50,940 bases of DNA, from contig JBBIIP010000023.1 of NCBI GenBank assembly GCA_037446395.1, forward strand, positions 1 through 50,940, read 5' to 3'. Source of the DNA: JAAYJT01 sp037446395. Its GTDB lineage: Bacteria > Bacteroidota > Bacteroidia > Bacteroidales > JAAYJT01. Both the position numbers and the translations under genes were made by a program. The notes beneath the pieces are model-generated. The model had not been told where the DNA came from, ran no database searches, and saw only the letters and a program-made list of their open reading frames with translations. Of the stretch, positions 44,369-50,940 are shown one piece after another (position 1 is the first letter of the stretch; each line of letters begins with the position of its first letter).

Positions 44369-45166
44369 CTAAGAAATATTTATTGTAAAGTTGTCCCAAT
44401 CGCGATGGAATGGAAAATTAGACCGGATTTTTTGGAGCTCCTGCATTGAAATAACCACAGATTGAACACTGGTCTGGCTGGGTGGAGCAATTAGGATGTG
44501 TGCGCCCCATGGGTCGGCCACCAATGAATCGCCACTATAGACCTTTCCGTTTTCATCAATTCCAATTCTGTTTACACCGGCTACAAAAGCCTGATTTTCA
44601 ATAGCCCTTGCTGTCAGGAGGGTTTTCCAGGCGTAATTTCTCACCTGCGGCCAATTGGCAACCAACACCATTAGATCATACTCTATTTGTCCTTCAACAA
44701 TCCTGTTGCAGCTCCATACAGGGAAGCGCAAATCGTAGCATATCAAAGGAAGGATTTTCCAGCCTTTGTAGTGGATGATTACCTTTTTATCGCCCGGCTG
44801 ATATTTTTCATCCTCGCCTGCCAGCCGAAAAAGGTGTTTCTTATCATAATATTGCATCTCGCCATCGGGTTTCATGAAAACCAGCCGGTTCAGGTAGCGA
44901 TTGTTTTCTTCAACAATGAAACTTCCGACTATGGCTGCGCTGAGTTTTCTTGCCCGGCTCCTCATCCATCCGATGGCCTGTCCGTCCATAGTTTCTGAAA
45001 GCCCTTCGGGCTGCATTGTGAATCCGGTGGTAAACATTTCGGGCAGAACCACCAAATCGGTTTCTGAAGCAATCTGTTCGAATAGGTTATCGAAAGTTTG
45101 TAGGTTTTCCTGTGGGTTCCTCCAGCGCAATTCGCTCTGGATGATTGTTATGCTCAGATTTTGCAT
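44369..45166 (-). CDS. Omega-amidase of the nitrilase superfamily (YafV/NIT2 type)
   Basis: This 265-aa carbon-nitrogen hydrolase has the triad Glu43 (VLPEMFTTGF), Lys109 (YYDKKHLF) and Cys143 (LICYDLRFP). The YafV/NIT2 branch hydrolyses alpha-ketoglutaramate and related omega-amides. Its start overlaps the end of the aminotransferase gene by 13 bases. The pair makes up a glutamine transaminase/omega-amidase route, in which the transaminase uses glutamine as amino donor for 2-oxo acids (for example the methionine keto acid) and the amidase removes the by-product. The pairing supports the assignment beyond the general nitrilase level. Confidence 0.91.
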   Translation of the reverse strand: MQNLSITIIQSELRWRNPQENLQTFDNLFEQIASETDLVVLPEMFTTGFTMQPEGLSETMDGQAIGWMRSRARKLSAAIVGSFIVEENNRYLNRLVFMKPDGEMQYYDKKHLFRLAGEDEKYQPGDKKVIIHYKGWKILPLICYDLRFPVWSCNRIVEGQIEYDLMVLVANWPQVRNYAWKTLLTARAIENQAFVAGVNRIGIDENGKVYSGDSLVADPWGAHILIAPPSQTSVQSVVISMQELQKIRSNFPFHRDWDNFTINIS

Positions 45167-46311
45167 AATATTTGGGCTGCTTTTTTCAAGGTTTCTTCAG
45201 TTTTGGCAAAACAAAAGCGCAGGTGCTTGTTCTCGTTTGCCTTATGATAGAACGCTGAAACCGGAACCGATGCTATTTTGTTTTCCTTGGTGAGCCTGAA
45301 GGCAAAGTCCATTTCTTTTTCGTCACTCACAGCGCTATAATCGAGCACCTGGAAATAGGTTCCGCTGCATTTGAGGGGTTTAAACCTGGAAGGGGCGATC
45401 AGTTCAAGAAACAAATCGCGTTTTTGTTGATAAAATCCAGTAAGGTTGTTATAATTATTTTCATCTTCGAGAAACTCGGCAATAGCATGCTGTATAGGGG
45501 TGTTTGCAGCAAATACCACAAATTGATGAGCTTTTCTTAATTCAGCAGTCAGGTTAGCCGGTGCAAGCACAAACCCCGTTTTCCATCCGGTGGCATGAAA
45601 GGTTTTTCCGAACGACCCCACAACAAAACTTTTTGCGGCCAATTCGGGATAATGGCAAATACTTTCGTGATTTAGGCCGTCAAAAATAAGATGCTCATAA
45701 ACTTCATCGCTCAGAATAATGATGTCGCGATTTTTGATGATTCGTTTCAATTCGGCGAGGTCGCTGCTCTTCAGCACACTCCCTGTTGGGTTGTGAGGAG
45801 AATTGATAATGATCATGCGGGTGTGGTTCGAAATCAGGGCAGGAAAGTTTTTCCAATTTATTGAAAAATTGGGGAGATCCAGCTGGGCATATTTTACCAA
45901 ACCCCCATTTAGCTTGACTGCAGGAGCATAACTATCGTATGCCGGTTCGAAAATGATTACTTCATCGTCGGGCCTGATCAATGCTGCGATGATTGAATAA
46001 ATTGCCTGCGTTGCACCGGCAGTGATCGTTATTTCGGTTTCAGGGTCGTATTCAATGCCGTACTGCTTTTTAACCTTAACAGAAATAGCTTTTCGCAATG
46101 CGGGCACGCCAGGCATGGGGGCGTATTGGTTGTAACCTTTCAGCATGTATTTGTGAACCAGTGAAATCAGTTTTTCCGATATCGGAAAATCCGGAAAGCC
46201 CTGCGAAAGGTTGAGTGCCTTATGCTTTACAGCCAATCCGGACATGACCGCAAAAATAGAAGAGCCTATGTTGGGGAGTTTCGATGTGATTGCGCCTTTA
46301 TAGTTGTCCAT
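45154..46311 (-). CDS. PLP-dependent aminotransferase, methionine/glutamine transaminase type (YbdL-like)
   Basis: This 385-aa fold-type I class I/II aminotransferase has LNLSQGFPDF near the N-terminus, NQYAPMPGVPALRKAI, INSPHNPTG, the PLP-pairing SDEVYEHL and the PLP Lys236 in SFGKTFHATGWK. The QGFPDFP and NQYAPM blocks are characteristic of the YbdL/kynurenine aminotransferase branch, which prefers methionine, glutamine and aromatic amino acids. It is upstream of and overlaps the omega-amidase gene. The alternative is a plain aspartate-type aminotransferase, which fits the partner less well. Confidence 0.91.
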   Translation of the reverse strand: MDNYKGAITSKLPNIGSSIFAVMSGLAVKHKALNLSQGFPDFPISEKLISLVHKYMLKGYNQYAPMPGVPALRKAISVKVKKQYGIEYDPETEITITAGATQAIYSIIAALIRPDDEVIIFEPAYDSYAPAVKLNGGLVKYAQLDLPNFSINWKNFPALISNHTRMIIINSPHNPTGSVLKSSDLAELKRIIKNRDIIILSDEVYEHLIFDGLNHESICHYPELAAKSFVVGSFGKTFHATGWKTGFVLAPANLTAELRKAHQFVVFAANTPIQHAIAEFLEDENNYNNLTGFYQQKRDLFLELIAPSRFKPLKCSGTYFQVLDYSAVSDEKEMDFAFRLTKENKIASVPVSAFYHKANENKHLRFCFAKTEETLKKAAQILCKI

Positions 46312-46333
46312 TTAACTGTAATTTGGATGGCCA

Positions 46334-46341
46334 CAAAGATA
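46334..46341 (-). promoter_or_regulatory. -7 promoter element of the aminotransferase operon
   Basis: On the minus strand this reads TATCTTTG, a full match to TAnnTTTG, 22 bases before the aminotransferase start codon. A clear TTTG at -33 is not found. Confidence 0.45.
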
Positions 46342-46417
46342 AAATTTTCCGTTCAGTAAACACACGAAATTACGTTTTTGATTCGCCGAAGAGGGGGTGA
46401 AATTAATTCTAAATTTA

Positions 46418-46425
46418 TACCTTTG
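46418..46425 (+). promoter_or_regulatory. -7 promoter element of pgk
   Basis: TACCTTTG fully matches TAnnTTTG and lies 60 bases upstream of the pgk start. The TTTG at 46377-46380 is too far away to be its -33 element. The leader between is AT-rich with no obvious structure. Confidence 0.45.
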
Positions 46426-46485
46426 TCTGCCAATCTGAATTTAATAAAAATTACATGTGCCTGAATTATAATAATTTATAACAAA

Positions 46486-47679
46486 ATGAAAACAGTTGAC
46501 AACTATAATTTTTCGAATAAGAAAGCCCTCATAAGGGTTGATTTTAATGTGCCCCTGGATGATGACCTCCGAATTACCGATACCACCCGCATTGATTCAA
46601 CACTGCCAACAATCAAAAAAATATTGAGCGACGGTGGCTCAGCAATTTTAATGTCGCACCTGGGCCGGCCTAAAAAAGGCCCCGAAAACAAACTCTCTTT
46701 GCAACACCTTGTAAAATACCTGCATGAAAAACTTGGCGCGACTGTGAAATTTGCTGATGATTGCATCGGTGAATCGGCAAATATTTTGGCTGCCGGGCTT
46801 AAGCCTGGCGAAGTGCTCCTGCTCGAAAACCTGCGATTTTATAAAGAAGAAGAGGCCGGCGACCGCGATTTCACCGCAAAATTGGCTGCACTGGGCGATG
46901 TGTACGTGAACGATGCATTTGGTACCGCCCACCGTGCACACGCCTCCACAACCATCCTGGCAGAGTTTTTTCCGAACGATAAAGTGTTTGGCTACCTGAT
47001 GGCGGGCGAAGTGAGCAGCCTGAATAAAGTGATGAAAGAAGCAAAAAGGCCTTTTACCGCCGTACTTGGTGGCGCAAAAGTTTCGACCAAGATTCAGATA
47101 ATTTCTCACCTGTTGAGCGAAGTTGACAACTTGATAATCGGTGGTGGCATGATGTTTACCTTTATCAAAGCCATGGGAGGAAAAGTAGGTGGATCAATGG
47201 TCGAGAACGACCTGCTCGAGCTGGCAAAAAACACCATCGAAGGCGCTAAAACTTTTAAAGTGAACCTGTTAATTCCTACCGATGCAATTATTGCCAATGC
47301 CTTTACCAATGATGCAGAGCGCAAAGTATGTGCATCTGATAATATTCCTGATGGGTGGATGGGACTTGACATCGGCCCGCAATCAATCGCTGATTTTCAA
47401 AACGTGATTACTTCATCAAATACTATTCTTTGGAATGGGCCAATGGGTGTGTTTGAGATGTGCAACTTTGCAAAAGGCACCAAAGACATTGCCCTGGCAA
47501 TTGCTTCAGCCACACAGGATCATGGGGCTTTTTCGCTTGTTGGAGGTGGCGATTCTGTAGCTGCCGTGAACAAATTCAAGCTGGCCGACAAGGTAAGTTA
47601 TGTTTCGACCGGAGGCGGGGCCATGCTCGAGTTTCTCGAAGGCAGAATTTTGCCGGGTGTTGCAGCAATCGAGGAGTAA
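46486..47679 (+). CDS. pgk: Phosphoglycerate kinase
   Basis: This 397-aa glycolytic and gluconeogenic enzyme transfers phosphate between 1,3-bisphosphoglycerate and ADP. N-terminal substrate-site motifs are LIRVDFNVPLDDD, SHLGRPKKGPE and the RAHASTT helix. The C-terminal nucleotide domain has VLGGAKVSTK, WNGPMGVFE and GGGDSVAAV. The length is typical. It is a single gene, diverging from the aminotransferase gene and closed by a terminator shared with convergent mnmA. Confidence 0.98.
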   Translation: MKTVDNYNFSNKKALIRVDFNVPLDDDLRITDTTRIDSTLPTIKKILSDGGSAILMSHLGRPKKGPENKLSLQHLVKYLHEKLGATVKFADDCIGESANILAAGLKPGEVLLLENLRFYKEEEAGDRDFTAKLAALGDVYVNDAFGTAHRAHASTTILAEFFPNDKVFGYLMAGEVSSLNKVMKEAKRPFTAVLGGAKVSTKIQIISHLLSEVDNLIIGGGMMFTFIKAMGGKVGGSMVENDLLELAKNTIEGAKTFKVNLLIPTDAIIANAFTNDAERKVCASDNIPDGWMGLDIGPQSIADFQNVITSSNTILWNGPMGVFEMCNFAKGTKDIALAIASATQDHGAFSLVGGGDSVAAVNKFKLADKVSYVSTGGGAMLEFLEGRILPGVAAIEE

Positions 47680-47702
47680 AATAGTTTTATCCCTCCGTTA
47701 AG

Positions 47703-47730
47703 CCGGTGTTTTCCCGAATACCGGTTTTTT
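47703..47730. terminator. Intrinsic terminator between pgk and mnmA
   Basis: CCGGTGTTT (47703-47711) pairs with GAATACCGG (47716-47724), including two G-U pairs, around a four-base loop. Six T follow at 47725-47730. It ends pgk. The convergent mnmA transcript ends at 47756, and on that strand the same hairpin has only a short T run beyond it. Confidence 0.85.
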
Positions 47731-47755
47731 CATTCCGACAGGGGCAGAAGATCAT

Positions 47756-48820
47756 TCAGGCGATGATTCCACTACCCAGGCAAATTTTCATGCTCTTGTC
47801 ATACACCACCCCAAACTGTCCCGGGGCGATCCCCGCAATGGGTTTTTCGGACTTAAGAATGGTTTTGTTCCCCATATTGCTCAAAACACCTTTCGTGAAC
47901 TCAGGCGTGTGGCGGATTTTAAATGTGACCTCGGCACCTGAAGAAAGATTCTGAAAAGGATTTTCGGTGATAAAAAGGAAGTCTTGCAATACTATGGTGT
48001 CGCAATATTGTGCTTCGGGATCATAGCCATTTGAAACATATATGGTATTTTCCTGTGCATCCTTTTCGACCACAAACCAGGGCCCTTGTCCAAGCCCCAA
48101 TCCCTTGCGCTGCCCAATGGTGTAGAACCAGTAGCCTTTGTGTATTCCGAGGGTTTTTCCGGTTTCCAATTCAACAATTTTTCCTGCTTTCTCGCCCGCA
48201 TAACGGCGGATAAATTCGTTGTAGTTGATTTTTCCGAGGAAGCAAATACCCTGGCTGTCACGGCGGGCGGCACTTGGCAATTTCATCTGATGAGCAAGTG
48301 CCCTTACTTCGCTTTTAATCAATTTTTCGAGCGGAAACATGAGCCTGGTTACCTGTGCTTCGGTTATACGCCCCAAAAAATAGGTTTGGTCTTTTATGTG
48401 GTCGCGTGCGGTGGCCAAAAATACTTTTCCGTTGCATTCGGCTCTGCCGGCATAGTGCCCGGTGCTGATGCGGTCGAAATCATGGCCGTAGCGTTCGTTA
48501 AATACCCCGAATTTGATCAGCAGATTGCACATTACATCGGGATTGGGCGTCAGACCTTTTTTCACGGTGTCAAGTGTATAGGCCACTACGCTCTCCCAGT
48601 AATCTTTCTGCAGGTCAACGATCTCCATCCGGCAACCATACTTTCGGGACATCCATGTAACTATTTCAATGTCTTCTTGTGAAGGGCAATCCATGAATCC
48701 GGCTTTGTCTTCCATTCCAATTTTGATATAAAAAATCACTGGCTCAAATCCCTGCTCTTTCAATAGTGGAATGGTAACCGAGCTGTCAACTCCGCCCGAA
48801 ACCAATGCAGCAATGTTCAT
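47756..48820 (-). CDS. mnmA: tRNA-specific 2-thiouridylase MnmA
   Basis: This 354-aa enzyme adds sulfur to U34 of the Lys, Glu and Gln tRNAs. The PP-loop SGGVDSSV (8-15) activates the uridine with ATP. Cys98 (NPDVMCN) and Cys193 (SQGICFLGK) form the catalytic pair, and the region DSQGICFLGK with TGHYAG is typical. The C-terminal beta-barrel (GYWFYTIGQRKGLGLG) completes the family layout. The MnmA sulfur donor may be a persulfide from a cysteine desulfurase; sufS at 12532 is the only one in this window. It diverges from kbl. Confidence 0.96.
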   Translation of the reverse strand: MNIAALVSGGVDSSVTIPLLKEQGFEPVIFYIKIGMEDKAGFMDCPSQEDIEIVTWMSRKYGCRMEIVDLQKDYWESVVAYTLDTVKKGLTPNPDVMCNLLIKFGVFNERYGHDFDRISTGHYAGRAECNGKVFLATARDHIKDQTYFLGRITEAQVTRLMFPLEKLIKSEVRALAHQMKLPSAARRDSQGICFLGKINYNEFIRRYAGEKAGKIVELETGKTLGIHKGYWFYTIGQRKGLGLGQGPWFVVEKDAQENTIYVSNGYDPEAQYCDTIVLQDFLFITENPFQNLSSGAEVTFKIRHTPEFTKGVLSNMGNKTILKSEKPIAGIAPGQFGVVYDKSMKICLGSGIIA

Positions 48821-48843
48821 TGTGTGGTGGATTGTTTATCCTG

Positions 48844-48851
48844 CAAAGGTA
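48844..48851 (-). promoter_or_regulatory. -7 promoter element of mnmA
   Basis: On the minus strand this reads TACCTTTG, a full match to TAnnTTTG, 23 bases before the mnmA start codon. The -33 box is not clear. Confidence 0.45.
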
Positions 48852-48943
48852 ATTAAGATATGATAAGCGGTTCAATGCAACCGGCGCAGTATTGATTGGG
48901 GAAAGTTTCGTAAAGATTATATATTCTGTGTGCTGGCATTTAG

Positions 48944-48951
48944 TAATTTTG
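48944..48951 (+). promoter_or_regulatory. -7 promoter element of kbl
   Basis: TAATTTTG fully matches TAnnTTTG and lies 40 bases before the kbl start codon. No good -33 TTTG box is seen at the right distance. Confidence 0.4.
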
Positions 48952-48991
48952 CCATGAATCGGAATTAAATAAAACCAAACCACCTATATTT

Positions 48992-50191
48992 ATGTACGGA
49001 AAACTTCAGCATCATTTGCAGCAAGAGCTCGAAAAAATCAAGGCCGACGGGCTTTACAAAACCGAACGCATTATCATGACCCCGCAAGGGGTACGCATTA
49101 AAACCAGCCAGGGCCATGAGGTTCTTAATTTTTGTGCCAACAATTATCTGGGCCTGTGTAGCGAACCCCGTGTAATGGCTGCAGGCAACTATGCCTTCTT
49201 TAAATGGGGGTTTGGCATGGCATCCGTGAGATTTATTTGCGGCACACAAATGATTCATAAACAGTTGGAAACAAAACTCAGCGAGTTTCTGGGCACCGAA
49301 GACACCATACTCTTTTCTTCTGCTTTCGATGCCAATGGCGGGGTCTTTGAGCCTTTGCTCGGCGAAGACAGCGCCATCATCAGCGATGAACTTAACCATG
49401 CTTCTGTGATTGATGGCGTGAGGCTTTGCAAGGCAAAGCGGTTTCGTTATAAAAACAACGACATGGCCGACCTGGAAGCCAGGCTTCAGGAAGCCGGGGG
49501 TGCCCGTTTTAAGATGATTGTTACCGATGGTGTTTTTTCGATGGATGGCATCATTGCCCAGGTAGATAAAATTTGTGACCTGGCCGAAAAATACGACGCC
49601 CTTGTGATGATTGATGACTCACACGCCAGCGGTTTCATCGGCCCCAAAGGCCGCGGCACACATGAGTATTGCAATGCCATGGGGCGTGTGGATATCATCA
49701 GCACAACTTTCGGCAAAGCCTTGGGCGGTGCCTCGGGAGGATGTGTTTCGGGACATAAAGAGATCATTGACATGCTTCGCCAGCGTTCAAGGCCCTATCT
49801 TTTTTCAAACTCCCTGGCTCCGGCCATTGCCGGCGCTACAATTGAAGTGCTTAATTTGCTCTCTGAAACGACATCCTTGCGCGATAAGCTCGAGGAAAAC
49901 ACAAAACGCTTTCGTAAGGGAATGGCTGAGGCCGGCTTTCGCATTGTGCCGAGCACTCATCCAATTGTTCCCATCATGCTGGGCCACCTGCCAAATGACG
50001 CAAAGCTATCGCAAGACTTTGCCAACGAACTGCTTCTCGAAGGCATCTATGTGATTGGGTTCTACTATCCGGTAGTGCCTAAGGGCAAATCACGAATCAG
50101 GGTGCAGTTGAGCGCTGCCCACACCACCGAAAATATTGATTTTGCCATTGATAAATTCATCAAGGTTGGGAAAAAATTAGGAGCAATCTGA
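48992..50191 (+). CDS. kbl: Glycine C-acetyltransferase (2-amino-3-ketobutyrate CoA ligase)
   Basis: This 399-aa PLP enzyme of the alpha-oxoamine synthase group cleaves 2-amino-3-oxobutyrate with CoA to glycine and acetyl-CoA, the second step of threonine breakdown. The PLP lysine is Lys242 (TTFGKALGGASGG). Other marks are NFCANNYLGL, VRFICGTQ, DELNHASVIDG and DDSHASGFIGPKGRG, which match Kbl more closely than serine palmitoyltransferase or BioF. The length equals that of E. coli Kbl (398). A threonine dehydrogenase gene is not within the window. acpS starts 49 bases downstream. Confidence 0.95.
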   Translation: MYGKLQHHLQQELEKIKADGLYKTERIIMTPQGVRIKTSQGHEVLNFCANNYLGLCSEPRVMAAGNYAFFKWGFGMASVRFICGTQMIHKQLETKLSEFLGTEDTILFSSAFDANGGVFEPLLGEDSAIISDELNHASVIDGVRLCKAKRFRYKNNDMADLEARLQEAGGARFKMIVTDGVFSMDGIIAQVDKICDLAEKYDALVMIDDSHASGFIGPKGRGTHEYCNAMGRVDIISTTFGKALGGASGGCVSGHKEIIDMLRQRSRPYLFSNSLAPAIAGATIEVLNLLSETTSLRDKLEENTKRFRKGMAEAGFRIVPSTHPIVPIMLGHLPNDAKLSQDFANELLLEGIYVIGFYYPVVPKGKSRIRVQLSAAHTTENIDFAIDKFIKVGKKLGAI

Positions 50192-50240
50192 CCTGTCTTA
50201 TTATATTCTATCCTTTTTTGTAATCATAATACTTCGGACA

Positions 50241-50615
50241 TTGATTTTCGGAATTGGCACAGACATTATTGAAGTCGAACGCATTGAGCGGCAGCTTGAA
50301 ACCAATTCAGGGCTGAAAGAGCGGTTATTTACTCCCGGCGAGATTGCCTATTGCGATACAAAAAAAAATCGCGGGCAGCATTATGCTGCCCGCTTTGCCG
50401 CAAAGGAAGCTTTTATGAAAGCCATCGGAACCGGCTGGCGCGACGGGTTGCAATTCAATGAAATTGAGGTTACCAACGATCAGCTGGGAAAACCGGTGTT
50501 GGTGCTGTATGGCAAAACACGCGACTTCATTGCCGAGATTAACATTACCAACATCCAGGTGTCTCTTTCGCATATCCGCGATATGGTGAACGCAATTGTG
50601 ATTATCGAAAAGTAG
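50241..50615 (+). CDS. acpS: Holo-[acyl-carrier-protein] synthase, TTG start
   Basis: This 124-aa enzyme transfers the phosphopantetheine arm from CoA to the serine of acyl carrier protein. It starts FGIGTDIIEVERIE with Asp8, and FAAKEAFMKAIG holds Glu56 and Lys60, the metal and catalytic residues of the family. The C-terminal part ends VSLSHIRDMVNAIVII. The start codon is TTG at 50241; no in-frame ATG precedes the conserved GTDII motif, and shifting later would remove it. It follows kbl after 49 bases on the same strand. Confidence 0.95.
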   Translation: MIFGIGTDIIEVERIERQLETNSGLKERLFTPGEIAYCDTKKNRGQHYAARFAAKEAFMKAIGTGWRDGLQFNEIEVTNDQLGKPVLVLYGKTRDFIAEINITNIQVSLSHIRDMVNAIVIIEK

Positions 50616-50940
50616 CCCTCCCCGGCGAAGGGTTGGTGTATCCGTGCAGGCCAATATCGTTCGCCCGCCATGTTGTTGCTCGCGGTGCCTGTCATAGCCA
50701 GCACATCGCTATCCGGGAACTATGTCATAGTCTCTTGCAATCAAGTAAGCATAACCTGTAGCCTTTGCCGTCCATTCGATATTGCCCGGAGGATTTCGCA
50801 GCCATCGTTGTCATTAGCAATTAGATTACAATCGCTGTTGTATCTCTTGGGCATGACGTTGTGTGAAGTGGTTGCCTGTTTGCCGCCACCGAATTTAAAA
50901 ATGAACTAATGGTTTTTGGTTATATCAACCCTGTGGCTGA
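50616..50940. other. Terminal stretch without a supported gene
   Basis: The 325 bases after acpS hold no gene I can support. The longest open frame (50670-50909, 79 codons) is rich in Leu, Ser and Cys with no family resemblance, and looks non-coding. An ATG at 50909 opens a frame that runs off the window, reading MVFGYINPVA. This is faintly like the start of serine recombinases (VFGYIRVS-type), but ten residues are too few to call. No tRNA, IS end or clear terminator is seen. Confidence 0.5.

Noticed and set aside
50670..50909. 79-codon open frame after acpS
   Set aside because: No family resemblance, no ribosome binding site and odd composition.
1..50940. tRNA genes, rRNA genes, CRISPR arrays, insertion sequences
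   Set aside because: Reading by eye found no T-loop pattern, repeat-spacer array, transposase frame or paired terminal repeats; a covariance-model scan would be needed to exclude small RNAs.

Overview
The window reads as chromosomal DNA of a member of the Bacteroidota, probably class Bacteroidia or a near relative. The signs are several proteins with the C-terminal sorting domain of the type IX secretion system (T9SS), a PorV/PorQ-like barrel, a very large TonB-dependent receptor, the long (about 635 aa) Bacteroidota form of PurF, the rnc-IPExxxVDY gene pair, and repeated TAnnTTTG promoter elements upstream of genes. I see no phage, IS element, CRISPR array, tRNA or rRNA.

Layout. (1) 1-5538: two tandem T9SS-secreted proteins. 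The first is cut by the window edge. The second is a complete gingipain-like (C25) cysteine protease with CUB domains. (2) 5539-8657: acpP-fabF-rnc-IPExxxVDY, covering fatty-acid synthesis and RNase III. (3) 8796-14534: a complete SUF iron-sulfur assembly operon, sufB-C-D-S-E, with a SufT-like MIP18 gene, then a small membrane-anchored protein and a strong hairpin. (4) 15262-24473: a triad of TonB-dependent receptor, 1466-aa exported protein of unknown function and PorV/PorQ-like barrel, closed by a clear terminator. (5) 24570-27403: greA, a HIT hydrolase and convergent purF. (6) 27464-30130: a T9SS-sorted beta-helix protein and a membrane metallophosphoesterase. (7) 30206-41979: a cluster of exported carbohydrate-active proteins. 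It holds a GATase-like/amylo-glucosidase-like fusion, two tandem MGH1/GH63-like hydrolases, a convergent TIM-barrel/SUMF1 fusion and a lipoprotein aldose 1-epimerase. No SusC/SusD pair or regulator is present. (8) 42033-50615: housekeeping genes (GNAT, ProX-type deacylase, outer-membrane barrel, omega-amidase plus methionine-type aminotransferase, pgk, mnmA, kbl, acpS). (9) 50616-50940: no gene I can support.

The least described parts are the receptor/1466-aa/PorV-like triad, which looks like a T9SS-linked surface machine, and the SusCD-less glycan cluster with two unusual domain fusions and a perfect inverted repeat between its divergent genes. Both functional readings are inferences from domain content and gene order; the gene calls themselves rest on motifs visible in the translations.
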